A stretch of 64,000 nt of DNA from Paracidovorax valerianellae (lineage in GTDB: Bacteria > Pseudomonadota > Gammaproteobacteria > Burkholderiales > Burkholderiaceae_C): contig NZ_FMZC01000016.1 in the NCBI RefSeq assembly GCF_900102625.1, forward strand, positions 1 to 64,000. Reading direction: 5' to 3'. The notes under the pieces are model-generated. The model worked only from the letters and a program-made list of their open reading frames with translations, was not told the origin of the DNA and did no database searches. Shown here piece by piece: positions 49,159 through 59,909 of the stretch (within the stretch, counting starts at the first letter, position 1; each line of letters begins with the position of its first letter). Both the position numbers and the translations under genes were made by a program.

Positions 49159-52100
49159 ATGACCCAGGGATTGATCCGCATCCACGGCGCACGCCAGCAC
49201 AACCTCAAGAACCTCGATCTGGACATTCGCACGGGCGAGCTGACGGTGGTCACGGGCCCGAGCGGTTCGGGCAAATCCAGCCTCGTGTTCGACACCCTCT
49301 ATGCCGAGGGCCAGCGCCGCTACGTGGAAACCTTCAGCGCCTACGCGCGCCAGTTCCTGGACCGCATGGACAAGCCGGCCGTGGACAAGGTGGAAGGCGT
49401 GCCGCCCGCCATTGCCATCGACCAGACCAATCCGGTGCGCTCCAGCCGCTCCACGGTCGGCACGATGACCGAGCTGAACGACCACCTGAAGCTGCTCTTT
49501 GCCCGCGCCGGGCAACTGTTCGACCGCCAGACCGCGCAGCCGGTGCGCCACGATTCGCCGGAAACCATCTACGCTGAACTGCAGCGCCGCTGCGCAGAAG
49601 CTGGCGATCCGCGCATCGTCCTGACCTTTCCGGTCGAACTGCCGGTCAACACGTCGCCTGAGCAGGTCGAGCAATGGCTGTCCGCCAGCGGATTCACCAA
49701 GGTGCAGGCTGAGCGCGAGGTCGCGACGCCTACCGGCCCGCGCAAGCTGCTGGACGTGGTGGCCGACCGGTTCCGCCTGGGCACCGCCGAGAAGGCGCGC
49801 GTGGTGGAAGCCATCGAGGTGGCGATCAAGCGTGGCACGGGCCGGCTGAACGTGTACCGCCTCGTGGACGAGGGCGAGCCGGAACTCTGGCGCTTTTCCA
49901 CCGGGCTGCATTGCCCGGACAGCGACCTGCGCTACAGCGAGCCGATCCCCTCGATGTTCTCATTCAATTCCGCCGTGGGCGCGTGCGACACCTGCCGCGG
50001 CTTCGGCCGCGTGATCGGCGTGGACTACGGCTTGGTGATCCCCAACGAAAAGCTCACGCTGCGTGCCGGGGCGATCAAGACCATCCAGACGCCCGCGTGG
50101 AAAGAGGCGCAGGACGACCTCATGCGGCATGCCGAAACCGCCGGCATTCCGCGCGACACGCCCTGGTACAAGCTCACCGACGACCAGAAACAGTGGGTCA
50201 TCGGCGGCGCTCCCGGCTACAAGGACGGGCAATGGAGCAAGCAGTGGTACGGCATCAAGCGCTTCTTTGAATACCTGGAGAGCAAGGCCTACAAGATGCA
50301 CATCCGCGTGCTGCTGTCCAAGTACCGCAGCTATACGCCATGCCCCACCTGCGCCGGCGCGCGCTTGAAGACCGAGAGCCTGCTGTGGCGCGTGGGCAGC
50401 AAGGAAGACGCCGACGCGGCAATCGACCCCGCTCGCCGTTTCATGCCCCAGGGCGTGCAATGGAGCCGCGCGCAGCTCGAAGCACTGCCCGGCCTGTGCC
50501 TGCACGACCTGATGCTGCTGCCCATCGACCGGCTGCGGCGCTTCTTCGACCGCATGGAACTGCCCGAGGGCGATGCCGCCGCGGGCGGCGATGCGCAGGC
50601 GCTGAAGCTGCTGCATGAAGAGATCACCACGCGCCTCAAATACCTGTGCGACGTGGGCATCGGCTACCTCACGCTGGACCGGCAAAGCCGCACCCTCAGC
50701 GGCGGCGAGGTGCAGCGTATCAACCTGACCACGGCGCTGGGCACTTCGCTGGTGAACACGCTGTTCGTGCTGGACGAGCCCAGCATCGGTCTGCACCCGC
50801 GCGACATGCACCGCATCACCGAAGCCATGCTGCGCCTGCGCGACGCTGGCAACACGCTGGTGGTGGTGGAGCACGACCCGGCCGTCATGCTGGCGGCCGA
50901 CCGTGTGATCGACATGGGGCCCGGCCCCGGCGAGCGCGGCGGCTCCATCGTGTTCGACGGCACCACGGCCGACCTGCGCCGCGCCGACACGCTCACCGGC
51001 CAGTACCTGGGCGGTACCAAGCAGATCGGCATGGGCTACCAGCGACGCGTGACCGAATCGACGCCGCGCCTCATCCTGGAAGGCGCGCGCGAGCACAACC
51101 TGCAGAACGTGTCGGTAGAGTTCCCGCTGCAGCGGCTGGTCACTGTGACCGGCGTGAGCGGCTCGGGCAAGTCGAGCCTGATCCAGGACGTGCTGGCCCC
51201 CGCGCTGCTGCGCCACTTCGGCAAGGCGACGGAAACGCCCGGCGCGCACGACCGCCTGCTGGGCGCCGACCACCTGGGCGAGGTCGTCTTCGTGGACCAA
51301 TCGCCCATCGGCAAGACGGCGCGCTCCAACCCCGTGAGCTATGTGGGCGCGTGGGACGCGGTGCGCGAGCTGTTCGCCGTGGCGCCGCTGTCGCGCCAGC
51401 GCAGCTACACGGCGGCCAAGTTCAGCTTCAACTCGGGCGACGGGCGATGCCCGACCTGCGGCGGCTCAGGCTTCGAGCACGTGGAGATGCAGTTCCTGTC
51501 GGACGTGTACCTGCGCTGCCCCGATTGCGACGGCAAGCGCTATCGGCCGGAGATTCTGGAAGTCACCATCGAGCGCGGCGGGCGGTCCTTCAACGTGGCC
51601 GATGTGCTCAACCTCACCGTGAGCGAAGCCGCCTCGCTGTTCGCCGCGGACCGCGACGTGATCCGCGCCCTGCAGCCCATCGTGGACGTGGGGCTCGAAT
51701 ACGTGAAGCTCGGCCAGCCCGTGCCCACGCTCTCGGGCGGCGAGGCGCAGCGCTTGAAGCTGGCGGGCTTCCTGGCCGAGGCGGCGCGCAGCGAATCCAA
51801 GTCGCGCCAGCCGCTGGCGCGCAAGGGCACGCTGTTTTTGTTCGACGAGCCGACCACCGGCCTGCATTTCGACGACATCGCCAAGCTGATGCGCGCCCTG
51901 CGCAAGCTGCTGGACGCCGGGCATTCGCTCATCGTCATCGAGCACAACCTGGACGTGATCCGCGCCAGCGACTGGATCATCGACCTCGGTCCCGAGGGCG
52001 GCGACGGCGGCGGCCTGCTGGTGGCCGAAGGCACGCCCGAAGACGTGCGCCAGCACCGCACCTCGCACACCGGGCAGGCGCTGCGCGAGTACGAGCAGGC

Positions 52101-55005
52101 CCTGGGCGAGGGTGGGCACTCGGTGCACGAAAAGGCTGCGGTGCTACGAAAAGAGAAGCTGCTCGCGCAGGCGGCTGTTGCGCCACCGGCCAAAAACGCC
52201 ATTGAAATCGTCAACGCCAAGGAACACAACCTCAAGAACCTGAGCGTGGACATTCCGCGTGGGCAGTTCAACGTGATCACCGGCGTGTCGGGCTCGGGCA
52301 AATCGACGCTGGCGTTCGACATCCTGTTCAACGAAGGCCAGCGCCGCTACCTCGAATCGCTCAACGCCTATGCGCGCTCCATCGTGCAGCCGGCGGGCCG
52401 GCCCGAGGTGGACGCCGTGTACGGCATTCCGCCCACGGTAGCGATCGAGCAGCGCCTGTCGCGCGGCGGCCGCAAGAGCACGGTCGGCACGACGACCGAG
52501 GTCTGGCACTTCCTGCGCCTGCTCTACGTGAAGCTGGGCGTGCAGCACTGCATCTACGACGGTGCCGCCGTGCAGCCGCAGACGCCCGACAGCATCGCCG
52601 CGCAGCTGCTGCGCCATTTCAAGGGCCAGCACATCGGCTTGCTGGCGCCACTGGTGATGAACCGCAAGGGCGTGTACACCGAGCTGGCCGACTGGGCGCG
52701 CCCGCGGGGCTACACCCACCTGCGGGTGGACGGGCAGTTCTTGCCGACCACGGGCTTTCCGCGCATCGACCGTTTCAAGGAACACACGATCGAGCTGCCC
52801 GTGGCCAGCCTGGACGTGTCGCCCGAGAACGAGGGCCTGCTGCGCTCGTCGCTCGCTCGGGCGCTGGAGCTGGGCAAGGGGGTCGTGCACGTGCTGAGCC
52901 AGCTGGACGGCTTGAAGGACGCCATGCTGGCGGGCGGCGCCACCGCGCACATCGGTACGCTGCAGGCGTTTTCCACCAAGCGCGCCTGCCCCGTGTGCGC
53001 CACGAGCTACGCCGAACTCGACCCGCGCCTGTTCTCGTACAACAGCAAGCATGGCTGGTGCCCCGACTGCGTGGGCACGGGCGTCAAGCTCACCAAGGAG
53101 CAGCGCAAAGTGTTCGATGACTCGGTGCAGGACGACAAGGAAAAGGGCCGCGAGCAGACCTTCGCCGAGCCCGAAGCCGAAGACGTGGCCGACGTGGCCT
53201 GTCCCACCTGCCAGGGCTCGCGGCTGAACGCCACGGCGCGGGCCGTGCGCTTCGGCGAGAACGCCGCCGCGGGCCGCGCGGGCGTGGGCATCGCCGCCAT
53301 CGCCGCGCTGTCGGTCACCGACATCCGCCAGTGGATCGAAGCGCTGCAGCAGGGCGCAGGCCTGAGCCAGCGCGAGGCGGACATCGCCCGCGACCTGATC
53401 CCCGAGATCCAGAGCCGGCTCGAGTTCCTGGAAGAGGTGGGCCTGGGCTACCTCACGCTGGACCGCGGCGCCCCCACGCTGTCAGGCGGCGAGGCGCAGC
53501 GCATCCGCCTGGCCGCGCAACTGGGCAGCAACCTGCAGGGCGTGTGCTACGTGCTGGACGAGCCCACCATCGGCCTGCACGCGCGGGACAACCAGATCCT
53601 GCTGAACGCCCTGCACAAGCTGGGCGACAAGGGCAACACGCTGGTGGTGGTGGAGCACGACGAGGACACCATCCGCCGCGCCGACCACATCATCGACATC
53701 GGCCCGAGCGCGGGCAAGCGCGGCGGCCGCCTGGTGGCGCAGGGATCGGTGGCGGACATCGCCGCGGCCGAGGATTCGCAGACCGGCCGCTACCTGCTGC
53801 ACGCCATGCGGCACCCGCTGCAGGCCCGCCGCCCCGTGGTGCCGCCGGTGCACGTCGCTCGCTCGGATGCTACTTTTTTAATAGCTACCAAGGCAGAAAA
53901 TACGGCGGCAGAAGGCCAAAACGATGCCAAAACCGCCCAGCCCGAGCACTGGCTCACCGTGCGCGGGGCGCAATTGCACAACCTGCAGCACGTGACGGCC
54001 AGCGTGCCGCTCAACCGGCTGGTGGCCGTCACCGGCGTGAGCGGCTCGGGCAAATCGACCCTGGCGCGCGACGTGCTGCTGGCCAACGTGCAGGCCTGGG
54101 TGCAGCAGCGATCCACCAAGGCCGGCCGCGACGCGATGGACGCCGGCAAGGCGCCGCCGCTCGTGGGCTGCACCGGCCTGTCCGGCTTCGAGACGGTGGA
54201 CCGCGTGCTGGAAGTGGACCAGACCCCCATCGGCAAGACGCCGCGCAGCTGCCCGGCGACCTACATCGGCTTCTGGGACACGATCCGCAAGCTCTTCGCT
54301 GAGACGCTGGAGGCCAAGGCGCGTGGCTACGCGGCCGGGCGGTTCAGCTTCAACACCGGCGAAGGCCGCTGCCCGAGCTGCGAAGGCCAGGGCATCCGCA
54401 CCATCGCCATGAGCTTCCTGCCCGATGTGAAGGTGCCCTGCGAAACCTGTCACGGCGCGCGCTTCAACCCCGAGACGCTGGCGGTGTCATGGCGCGGCAA
54501 GAGCATCGGCGACGTGCTGCAGATGGAGGTGGACGAGGCGGTGGAGTTCTTCGCCAGCATGCCGAGCATCGCCCATCCGCTGCAACTGCTGAAAGACGTC
54601 GGCCTGGGCTACCTCACGCTGGGCCAGCCCAGCCCGACGCTGTCGGGCGGCGAGGCGCAGCGCATCAAGCTGGTGACCGAACTGACCAAGGTGCGCGACG
54701 AGGTCGGCCGCCGTGGCCAGAAGGCGCCGCACACGCTGTACGTGCTGGACGAGCCCACCGTGGGCCTGCACATGGCCGACGTGCATAAGCTGATCCGCGT
54801 GCTGCACCGGCTGGTCGATGGCGGGCACAGCGTGGTCGTCATCGAGCACGATCTGGACGTGATCGCCGAGGCCGACTGGATTCTCGACCTGGGACCGGAA
54901 GGCGGCCGGGAAGGGGGCCGCATCGTGGCCGCTGCCGCACCGGAGGACGTGGTGCGGCTGGGCACGCACACGGGCAAGGCGCTGGGGCCCGTGCTGGCGC
55001 GGTAG
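49159..55005 (+). CDS. uvrA: Double-length UvrA-like excinuclease subunit
   Basis: The 1948-residue protein is made of two UvrA-like halves. Four ATP loops are present: GPSGSGKSS near residue 33, GVSGSGKSS near 663, GVSGSGKST near 1042 and GVSGSGKST near 1625. Each is matched by an ABC signature (LSGGEVQR or LSGGEAQR) and zinc-binding cysteine pairs (CDTCRG/CPTCAG, CPTCGG/CPDCDG, CPVC/CPDC, CPSCEG/CETCHG). A normal UvrA is about 940-970 residues with two ABC modules. A lower-GC linker near residues 1570-1590 corresponds to repeat copy D. It probably binds damaged DNA, or is a specialised UvrA2 for damage tolerance; the usual uvrA may also exist elsewhere. Confidence 0.9.
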   Translation: MTQGLIRIHGARQHNLKNLDLDIRTGELTVVTGPSGSGKSSLVFDTLYAEGQRRYVETFSAYARQFLDRMDKPAVDKVEGVPPAIAIDQTNPVRSSRSTVGTMTELNDHLKLLFARAGQLFDRQTAQPVRHDSPETIYAELQRRCAEAGDPRIVLTFPVELPVNTSPEQVEQWLSASGFTKVQAEREVATPTGPRKLLDVVADRFRLGTAEKARVVEAIEVAIKRGTGRLNVYRLVDEGEPELWRFSTGLHCPDSDLRYSEPIPSMFSFNSAVGACDTCRGFGRVIGVDYGLVIPNEKLTLRAGAIKTIQTPAWKEAQDDLMRHAETAGIPRDTPWYKLTDDQKQWVIGGAPGYKDGQWSKQWYGIKRFFEYLESKAYKMHIRVLLSKYRSYTPCPTCAGARLKTESLLWRVGSKEDADAAIDPARRFMPQGVQWSRAQLEALPGLCLHDLMLLPIDRLRRFFDRMELPEGDAAAGGDAQALKLLHEEITTRLKYLCDVGIGYLTLDRQSRTLSGGEVQRINLTTALGTSLVNTLFVLDEPSIGLHPRDMHRITEAMLRLRDAGNTLVVVEHDPAVMLAADRVIDMGPGPGERGGSIVFDGTTADLRRADTLTGQYLGGTKQIGMGYQRRVTESTPRLILEGAREHNLQNVSVEFPLQRLVTVTGVSGSGKSSLIQDVLAPALLRHFGKATETPGAHDRLLGADHLGEVVFVDQSPIGKTARSNPVSYVGAWDAVRELFAVAPLSRQRSYTAAKFSFNSGDGRCPTCGGSGFEHVEMQFLSDVYLRCPDCDGKRYRPEILEVTIERGGRSFNVADVLNLTVSEAASLFAADRDVIRALQPIVDVGLEYVKLGQPVPTLSGGEAQRLKLAGFLAEAARSESKSRQPLARKGTLFLFDEPTTGLHFDDIAKLMRALRKLLDAGHSLIVIEHNLDVIRASDWIIDLGPEGGDGGGLLVAEGTPEDVRQHRTSHTGQALREYEQALGEGGHSVHEKAAVLRKEKLLAQAAVAPPAKNAIEIVNAKEHNLKNLSVDIPRGQFNVITGVSGSGKSTLAFDILFNEGQRRYLESLNAYARSIVQPAGRPEVDAVYGIPPTVAIEQRLSRGGRKSTVGTTTEVWHFLRLLYVKLGVQHCIYDGAAVQPQTPDSIAAQLLRHFKGQHIGLLAPLVMNRKGVYTELADWARPRGYTHLRVDGQFLPTTGFPRIDRFKEHTIELPVASLDVSPENEGLLRSSLARALELGKGVVHVLSQLDGLKDAMLAGGATAHIGTLQAFSTKRACPVCATSYAELDPRLFSYNSKHGWCPDCVGTGVKLTKEQRKVFDDSVQDDKEKGREQTFAEPEAEDVADVACPTCQGSRLNATARAVRFGENAAAGRAGVGIAAIAALSVTDIRQWIEALQQGAGLSQREADIARDLIPEIQSRLEFLEEVGLGYLTLDRGAPTLSGGEAQRIRLAAQLGSNLQGVCYVLDEPTIGLHARDNQILLNALHKLGDKGNTLVVVEHDEDTIRRADHIIDIGPSAGKRGGRLVAQGSVADIAAAEDSQTGRYLLHAMRHPLQARRPVVPPVHVARSDATFLIATKAENTAAEGQNDAKTAQPEHWLTVRGAQLHNLQHVTASVPLNRLVAVTGVSGSGKSTLARDVLLANVQAWVQQRSTKAGRDAMDAGKAPPLVGCTGLSGFETVDRVLEVDQTPIGKTPRSCPATYIGFWDTIRKLFAETLEAKARGYAAGRFSFNTGEGRCPSCEGQGIRTIAMSFLPDVKVPCETCHGARFNPETLAVSWRGKSIGDVLQMEVDEAVEFFASMPSIAHPLQLLKDVGLGYLTLGQPSPTLSGGEAQRIKLVTELTKVRDEVGRRGQKAPHTLYVLDEPTVGLHMADVHKLIRVLHRLVDGGHSVVVIEHDLDVIAEADWILDLGPEGGREGGRIVAAAAPEDVVRLGTHTGKALGPVLAR
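53866..53921 (+). repeat. Degenerate dispersed repeat copy D inside uvrA
   Basis: GATGCTACTTTTTTAATAGC then TACCAAGGCAGAAAATACGG and GAAGGCCAAAA repeats the hairpin arm (GCTAC-TTAATAGCT) and GGCC-AAAA tail of copies A and B. It codes the AT-rich linker [17 protein letters not shown] between the third and fourth ABC modules. Confidence 0.5.
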
Positions 55006-55025
55006 CCTGTCGGGCGCCACCGCCC

Positions 55026-56204
55026 TCAGGCACGGGCGGGGGCGCTCCGCAGCGGGGCGCGTCCTTCGCTGCGGGTGCTGGCGCCCACCAGCGCCAGTCC
55101 CAGCGCGGCGAGGGCGGCCGCCACCCAGGTTACCGAAAGCAGACCCAGGCCCTGCGCGATGACCAGGCCGCCCAGCCATGCGCCGATGGCGTTGCCCAGG
55201 TTGAAGGCCGAGATGTTGAGGCTGGAGGCCAGCGTGGCGCCTTCGGGCCCGGCCTGCTCCAGGACGCGCATCTGCATGGGGGCCACGGTGGCGAACGCGG
55301 CGGTGCCCAGCACGATCACGTAGGCCATGGCGATGCCGGCATGGCCGAAGGCCCAGCGGCCGGCCACCAGCACCAGCATCAATGCGCCGATGGACAGCGC
55401 CAGCGCCCGCATCACGCCCCGGTCGGCCAGCTTGCCGCCCAGCAGATTGCCGGCCGCAAGGCCCGCGCCGAACAGCAGTAGCGTGAGGGCGACCCACGTG
55501 CCGTCCATGTGCGTCACCTTGGTGAGCAGCGGCTCCACATAGGTATAGAGCGCGAACACGCCGGCGAAACCGAATACCGTGATGCCCAGGCCGAGCCATA
55601 CCTGCGCCCGCGCCAGCACGGCGAGTTCCTGCCGCAGCGGCGTCGCGGCAGGGCGACTCGTGTCGCCCGGCACGAAGGCCGCGAGGATCGCCAGGGCCAC
55701 CACGCCCACGACCGCCACGGCGGCGAAGGCCATGCGCCAGCCGAAGTGCTGGCCGATCCAGGCGCCCGCCGGCACGCCCAGCAGCGTGGCCAAGGTGAGG
55801 CCCGAGAACATGAGCGCGATGGCCGAGGCTTTTTTCTCCGGCGGCACCAGCCCGGTGGCCACGACCGCTCCGACCCCGAAGAAGGTGCCGTGGGTGAGCG
55901 CCGTCAGCACGCGCGCCGCCAGCAGCCAGCCGTAGGTGGGGGCCACCACGGCCGCCGCGTTCCCGGCGATGAAGATCAGCATCAGCGCGAGCAGCAGGCG
56001 CTTGCGCGGCCACTGCCGCGTGAGCAGCGTCAGCACCGGCGCGCCCACGGCCACGCCGATGGCGTAGCCCGAGATCAGCGTGCCCGCGGCGGGAATGGAT
56101 ATGTGCAGGTCTTCGCTCACCTGCGTGAGCAAGCCCATGATGATGAATTCCGTGGTGCCGATGCCGAAGGCACCGGCCGCCAGGGCGAGTAGGGAGAGAG
56201 GCAT
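55026..56204 (-). CDS. MFS transporter, drug/arabinose-efflux (DHA1) type
   Basis: The 392-residue twelve-helix transporter has IGTTEFIIMGLL near the N-terminus and GYAIGVAVGAPVLTLL, typical of the AraJ/YdhP efflux group. GKLADRG is the second-half loop motif. It is divergent from a LysR gene across a short region with a perfect palindrome, a common regulator-efflux pair. Confidence 0.88.
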   Translation of the reverse strand: MPLSLLALAAGAFGIGTTEFIIMGLLTQVSEDLHISIPAAGTLISGYAIGVAVGAPVLTLLTRQWPRKRLLLALMLIFIAGNAAAVVAPTYGWLLAARVLTALTHGTFFGVGAVVATGLVPPEKKASAIALMFSGLTLATLLGVPAGAWIGQHFGWRMAFAAVAVVGVVALAILAAFVPGDTSRPAATPLRQELAVLARAQVWLGLGITVFGFAGVFALYTYVEPLLTKVTHMDGTWVALTLLLFGAGLAAGNLLGGKLADRGVMRALALSIGALMLVLVAGRWAFGHAGIAMAYVIVLGTAAFATVAPMQMRVLEQAGPEGATLASSLNISAFNLGNAIGAWLGGLVIAQGLGLLSVTWVAAALAALGLALVGASTRSEGRAPLRSAPARA

Positions 56205-56294
56205 GGAAAAAGCGTCCGCAGGGACGGGAGTAGATCGATGCCTGGAATGTGGCAGTGCGCGTCATCTTTGTGTAGCGGGAATAATGGAAAGGCC

Positions 56295-56315
56295 TTTGTG
56301 CCCCACTGGCACAAA
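56295..56315. promoter_or_regulatory. Palindromic operator between the MFS and LysR genes
   Basis: TTTGTGCC and GGCACAAA are perfect 8-bp arms around CCACT. The site lies about 90 bp before the MFS start and 120 bp before the LysR start. It is a plausible binding site for the adjacent LysR regulator. Confidence 0.6.
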
Positions 56316-56415
56316 TCCGCAGTCTTCCAGTCTTTCATTGCTTTGTCTTCTTTCCATCGCAACTTCATCGCTGATGCATTCGATGCCTCATTCCCCACCC
56401 AGGCCCGACGGCGGC

Positions 56416-57351
56416 ATGGCCGAAACCAACCGGTCCGGCGAACTGGAAATACTGGTGCTCGTGGCCGAGCGCGGCAGCCTGTCCGCTGCGGCGCGGCAAC
56501 TGGGCGTTTCGCCCTCGGCCGTGAGCAAGGCGATGTCGCGGCTGGAGGCGCGGCTGGGCGTGCAACTCCTGCAGCGCAGCACGCGGCGCGTGCAGCTCAC
56601 GGCCGAGGGAACGCAGCTTTACCAGGGCGCCAAGCGCCTGCTGGCCGACCTGAACGAGTTGGAGGCGGACGTGGCGGTCCGCAGCGCGCCGCGGGGCACG
56701 GTGCGCATCGGCGCCAGCACGTCCACCGGCGCCGTGTTGCTGCTGCCGCTGGTGCCGCGCCTGCGGGAATTGCACCCCGGCCTCAGCCTGGATCTGTACT
56801 TCACCGACCACGTGGTGGACCTGGCGGACGCGGGCATCGACATCGCGATCCGCTGGGGTGCGTTGCCCGCATCGGACGTGGTGGCCCGCCTGCTGGGCCA
56901 CACGAGGCAGATCGTCGTGGCGGCGCCGCAGTACCTGGCGCGCCACGGCGAGCCGCTGCACCCCGATGAACTGGAAGGGCACGTGCGCCTGGGCTGGAAC
57001 TACCCGCGCGCCATTCCCCACTGGCCTTTTCTGGTCGACGGCCGCCGCACGGCGGTGGACATCGGCCACGCCATCCGCGTCAACGACGGCGACGTGATGC
57101 GCCGCCTGGCGCTGGAGGGCGCCGGGCTGGCCCGGCTGTCGCTCTACCACGCGTGGGACGACGTGGCGAGCGGGCGGCTGGTGCCCGTGCTGGAGGCGTT
57201 CAATGCCGGCGACCTGGAGCCCATCCACGCCGTCTACATGGGCCGGCCCGATCGGCTGCCGCCGCGCACGCGCGCCGTGCTGGACTTTCTGCAGGCGCAC
57301 GTGGACCTGCGGCACGCCGAAGTCGCGTTGCCACAGGGCGGCGTGGCCTGA
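56416..57351 (+). CDS. LysR-family transcriptional regulator
   Basis: The 311-residue protein has a winged helix ELEILVLVAERGSLSAAARQ, LGVSPSAVSKAMSRLEARLG and the standard effector domain. The ATG at 56416 places the helix-turn-helix at the usual distance from the start. Earlier in-frame ATGs at 56374 and 56383 are possible, and none has a good ribosome site. It probably represses or activates the divergent MFS efflux gene. Confidence 0.88.
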   Translation: MAETNRSGELEILVLVAERGSLSAAARQLGVSPSAVSKAMSRLEARLGVQLLQRSTRRVQLTAEGTQLYQGAKRLLADLNELEADVAVRSAPRGTVRIGASTSTGAVLLLPLVPRLRELHPGLSLDLYFTDHVVDLADAGIDIAIRWGALPASDVVARLLGHTRQIVVAAPQYLARHGEPLHPDELEGHVRLGWNYPRAIPHWPFLVDGRRTAVDIGHAIRVNDGDVMRRLALEGAGLARLSLYHAWDDVASGRLVPVLEAFNAGDLEPIHAVYMGRPDRLPPRTRAVLDFLQAHVDLRHAEVALPQGGVA

Positions 57352-57465
57352 GGGATTGCGTTTTTCCGGCGTCTGCACAAAGTGCGCACAAAAGCTCGAT
57401 AGTCGATCAAGGTTGGGTGGCCAGACTGCGCTGCAGATGAAACCCCCTCCTGGAGCCTTTCCGAC

Positions 57466-58842
57466 ATGAGCAACGACAACGCGCAACTGCTGGCCGACGA
57501 AGCGAAATACTGTTCCTTCGGCGACACCGTCCACTACGTCAACCCGCCCAAGATCTTCGACAGCTGCGAAGGCAGCTATATGTACGACGGCGAAGGCACG
57601 CCGTACCTCGACCTGCAGATGTGGTATTCGGCCGTGAACTTCGGCTACAAGAACAAGCGGCTGGAAGAGGTCATGATCCGCCAGCTGCAGACGCTGCCGC
57701 AGGTCGCCAGCCAGTACCTGCACCCCACCAAGATCGAGCTGGCCAAGTTCATCGCGCAAGACGCCGAAGCCAAGTGGGGCAACGCGGGCCGCGTGCATTT
57801 CAACGTGGGCGGCGCGCAGGCCATCGAAGATTCGCTCAAGGTGGTGCGCAACGCCACGGGCGGCAAGAGCCTGATGTTCGCGTTCGAGGGCGGCTACCAC
57901 GGCCGCACGCTGGGCGCCTCCAGCATCACGTCGAGCTACCGCTACCGCCGCCGCTTCGGCCACTTCGGCGACCGCGCGCAGTTCCTGCCGTTTCCGTATC
58001 CCTTCCGCCGCCCCAAGGGCATGACGGCCGAGGAATATTCGGAGTCGCTGGTCAAGGAATTCGCACGCAAGTTCGAAAACGAATACCACGCCGTGTGGGA
58101 CCCGAAGACGCGCCAGTGCGAGTACGCGGCGTTCTACATCGAGCCCATCCAGGGCACGGGCGGCTACGTGGTGCCCCCGGCCAATTTCTTCAAGGGCCTG
58201 AAAAAGGTGCTGGACGACCACGGCGTGCTGCTGGTGGTGGACGAGATCCAGATGGGTTTCTGGCGCACCGGCACGCTGTGGTCGGTCGAGAACTTCGGCG
58301 TGAAGCCCGACGTGCTGGTCTTCGCCAAGGCGCTGACCAACGGCTTGAACGCGCTGTCGGGCCTGTGGGCGCGCGAGGAACTGATCAACCCCACGATCTT
58401 CCCGCCGGGCTCGACGCACTCCACTTTCGCCTCCAACCCGCTGGGCACCGCGCTCGGCCTGGAGGTGATGAAGATGACGCACGAGATGGACTTCGGTGCG
58501 CAGGTGCGTGCCAGCGGCGCCTATTTCCTGGACGGCCTGCGGGACCTGCAAAAGCGCCACAAGGAAATCGGCGACGTGGACGGCCTGGGCCTGGCGCTGC
58601 GCGCCGAGATCTGCACCGAAGACGGCTTCACGCCCAACCGCGCGCTGCTGGACAAGATGGTGGACATCGGCCTGGAAGGCAATCTGGAATACAAGGGCCA
58701 GAAGCGCGGCCTGGTGCTGGATGTGGGCGGCTACTACAAGAACGTGATCACGCTGGCGCCTTCGCTCATGATCACGCGCCCCGAGATCGACGAGGCCCTG
58801 GTGCTGCTGGAGCAGCTTCTCACGCGCGCCAAGCGCAGCTGA
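57466..58842 (+). CDS. Class III (aspartate aminotransferase family) PLP aminotransferase
   Basis: The 458-residue enzyme has an omega-type fold. FNVGGAQAIEDSLK and GYHGRTLGASSITS lie near the PLP site. The acidic pyridine partner is in LLVVDEIQMGFWRTG, and the Schiff-base lysine is in VFAKALTNGLNALSG. The STHSTFASNPLGTA block completes the site. It is larger than ornithine transaminases and has unusual arginine-rich YRYRRRFGHFGDRA. It opens a three-gene operon with a GNAT-like and a ureohydrolase-like protein. Its amine substrate is not known. Confidence 0.9.
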   Translation: MSNDNAQLLADEAKYCSFGDTVHYVNPPKIFDSCEGSYMYDGEGTPYLDLQMWYSAVNFGYKNKRLEEVMIRQLQTLPQVASQYLHPTKIELAKFIAQDAEAKWGNAGRVHFNVGGAQAIEDSLKVVRNATGGKSLMFAFEGGYHGRTLGASSITSSYRYRRRFGHFGDRAQFLPFPYPFRRPKGMTAEEYSESLVKEFARKFENEYHAVWDPKTRQCEYAAFYIEPIQGTGGYVVPPANFFKGLKKVLDDHGVLLVVDEIQMGFWRTGTLWSVENFGVKPDVLVFAKALTNGLNALSGLWAREELINPTIFPPGSTHSTFASNPLGTALGLEVMKMTHEMDFGAQVRASGAYFLDGLRDLQKRHKEIGDVDGLGLALRAEICTEDGFTPNRALLDKMVDIGLEGNLEYKGQKRGLVLDVGGYYKNVITLAPSLMITRPEIDEALVLLEQLLTRAKRS

Positions 58843-59909
58843 TGCCCTGGCGCAACCAGCTCGAGCCGCAGGCGCTGGCCGGGCATTTCGCGGCGCATCC
58901 TCCACAGGGTTTCGCCGTGCTGCAGGGCCTGCCGGTGCCGGCCTTTGCGGCGCCGCTGGATCTGCTGACCACGGCGGACGAGGGACTGAAGGCGCGTGTG
59001 CGGGGCTTGCCGCTCTACGCGCGCTGGTCCCGCTGGCTGCGCGTGCGCACCGGGTTCGTGGGCACGACGGTGACCGAATACGCCCCGTTGCCGGCCACCG
59101 GCGCCACGCCCGAAGCCCTGGCGCAGGCCGTGCGTACCGGGCCGGGCCGGCGGTTTGCGCTGGCCATCATCAAAGATTTGCCGCAGCAGTCTCCGCTGCT
59201 GTCCGAGGCCGACAACGCCTATGCCCAGGCGGTGGCGCAGGCCTGCGAGGCGCAGGGTTTCGTGCTGGTCGAAGGGCAGGCCCTGGCGTATGTGCCCATC
59301 GACTTTTCCAGCATCGCCGAGTACCTGGCCCGGCTGTCCGCCAGCCGGCGCCAGAACCTGCGCAGAAAGCTGCGCAGCCGGGATGGCCTGGTGGTGCGCC
59401 ACGTAGCCACGGGCGAGGCGTTCGCGCAGGACGCGGCGGTGGACGCCTATTACGCGCTGTACGAAGCCGTCTATGCGCAAAGCGAGGTGCATTTCGACCG
59501 GCTCACGCGCGATTTCTTCGCGGCCGTGCTGCGCGATGCGTCCAGCGGCGGCATCGCCTTCGAGTACCGGCACGCCGGCACGGGCGACCTCCTGGGCTGG
59601 AACCTTTGCTACGTGCATGGCGGCCGCCTGGTGGACAAGTACATCGGGCTGGCCTACCCGGCTGCGCGCGAAGCCAATCTGTATTTCGTGAGCTGGATGG
59701 AAAACCTCGAATACGCCCTGGCACAGGGGCTGACCCATTACGTCGCCGGCTGGACCGACCCCGAGGTCAAGCGCAGCCTGGGCGCGCGCTTCACCTTCAC
59801 CCGCCATGCGGTGTACGTGCGCCAGCCCGTTCTGCGGGCCCTGGCGCGGCGTTTTGCCGGGCGCTTCGAAAGCGACCGCCAGTGGCGCGATCAGGCGGGT
59901 GCCGCATGA
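58842..59909 (+). CDS. GNAT/FemAB-like acyltransferase
   Basis: The 355-residue protein has two regions. The C-terminal half (about 165-330) resembles the GNAT fold of peptidoglycan-biosynthesis and FemAB-like proteins, with SSIAEYLARLSASRRQNLRR and a core of LGWNLCYVHGGRLVDKYIGL. Its role may be N-acylation of an amine made by the aminotransferase. The ATG overlaps the previous stop (TGATG), and the stop overlaps the next start (ATGA), so the three genes are coupled. Confidence 0.78.
   Translation: MPWRNQLEPQALAGHFAAHPPQGFAVLQGLPVPAFAAPLDLLTTADEGLKARVRGLPLYARWSRWLRVRTGFVGTTVTEYAPLPATGATPEALAQAVRTGPGRRFALAIIKDLPQQSPLLSEADNAYAQAVAQACEAQGFVLVEGQALAYVPIDFSSIAEYLARLSASRRQNLRRKLRSRDGLVVRHVATGEAFAQDAAVDAYYALYEAVYAQSEVHFDRLTRDFFAAVLRDASSGGIAFEYRHAGTGDLLGWNLCYVHGGRLVDKYIGLAYPAAREANLYFVSWMENLEYALAQGLTHYVAGWTDPEVKRSLGARFTFTRHAVYVRQPVLRALARRFAGRFESDRQWRDQAGAA

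Noticed and set aside
50646-52205. 519-codon plus-strand frame inside uvrA
   Set aside because: It is an Arg/Ala-rich off-frame reading of uvrA with no start signal.
56365-58905. 846-codon minus-strand frame
   Set aside because: It is antisense to the LysR and aminotransferase genes, which carry clear motifs.
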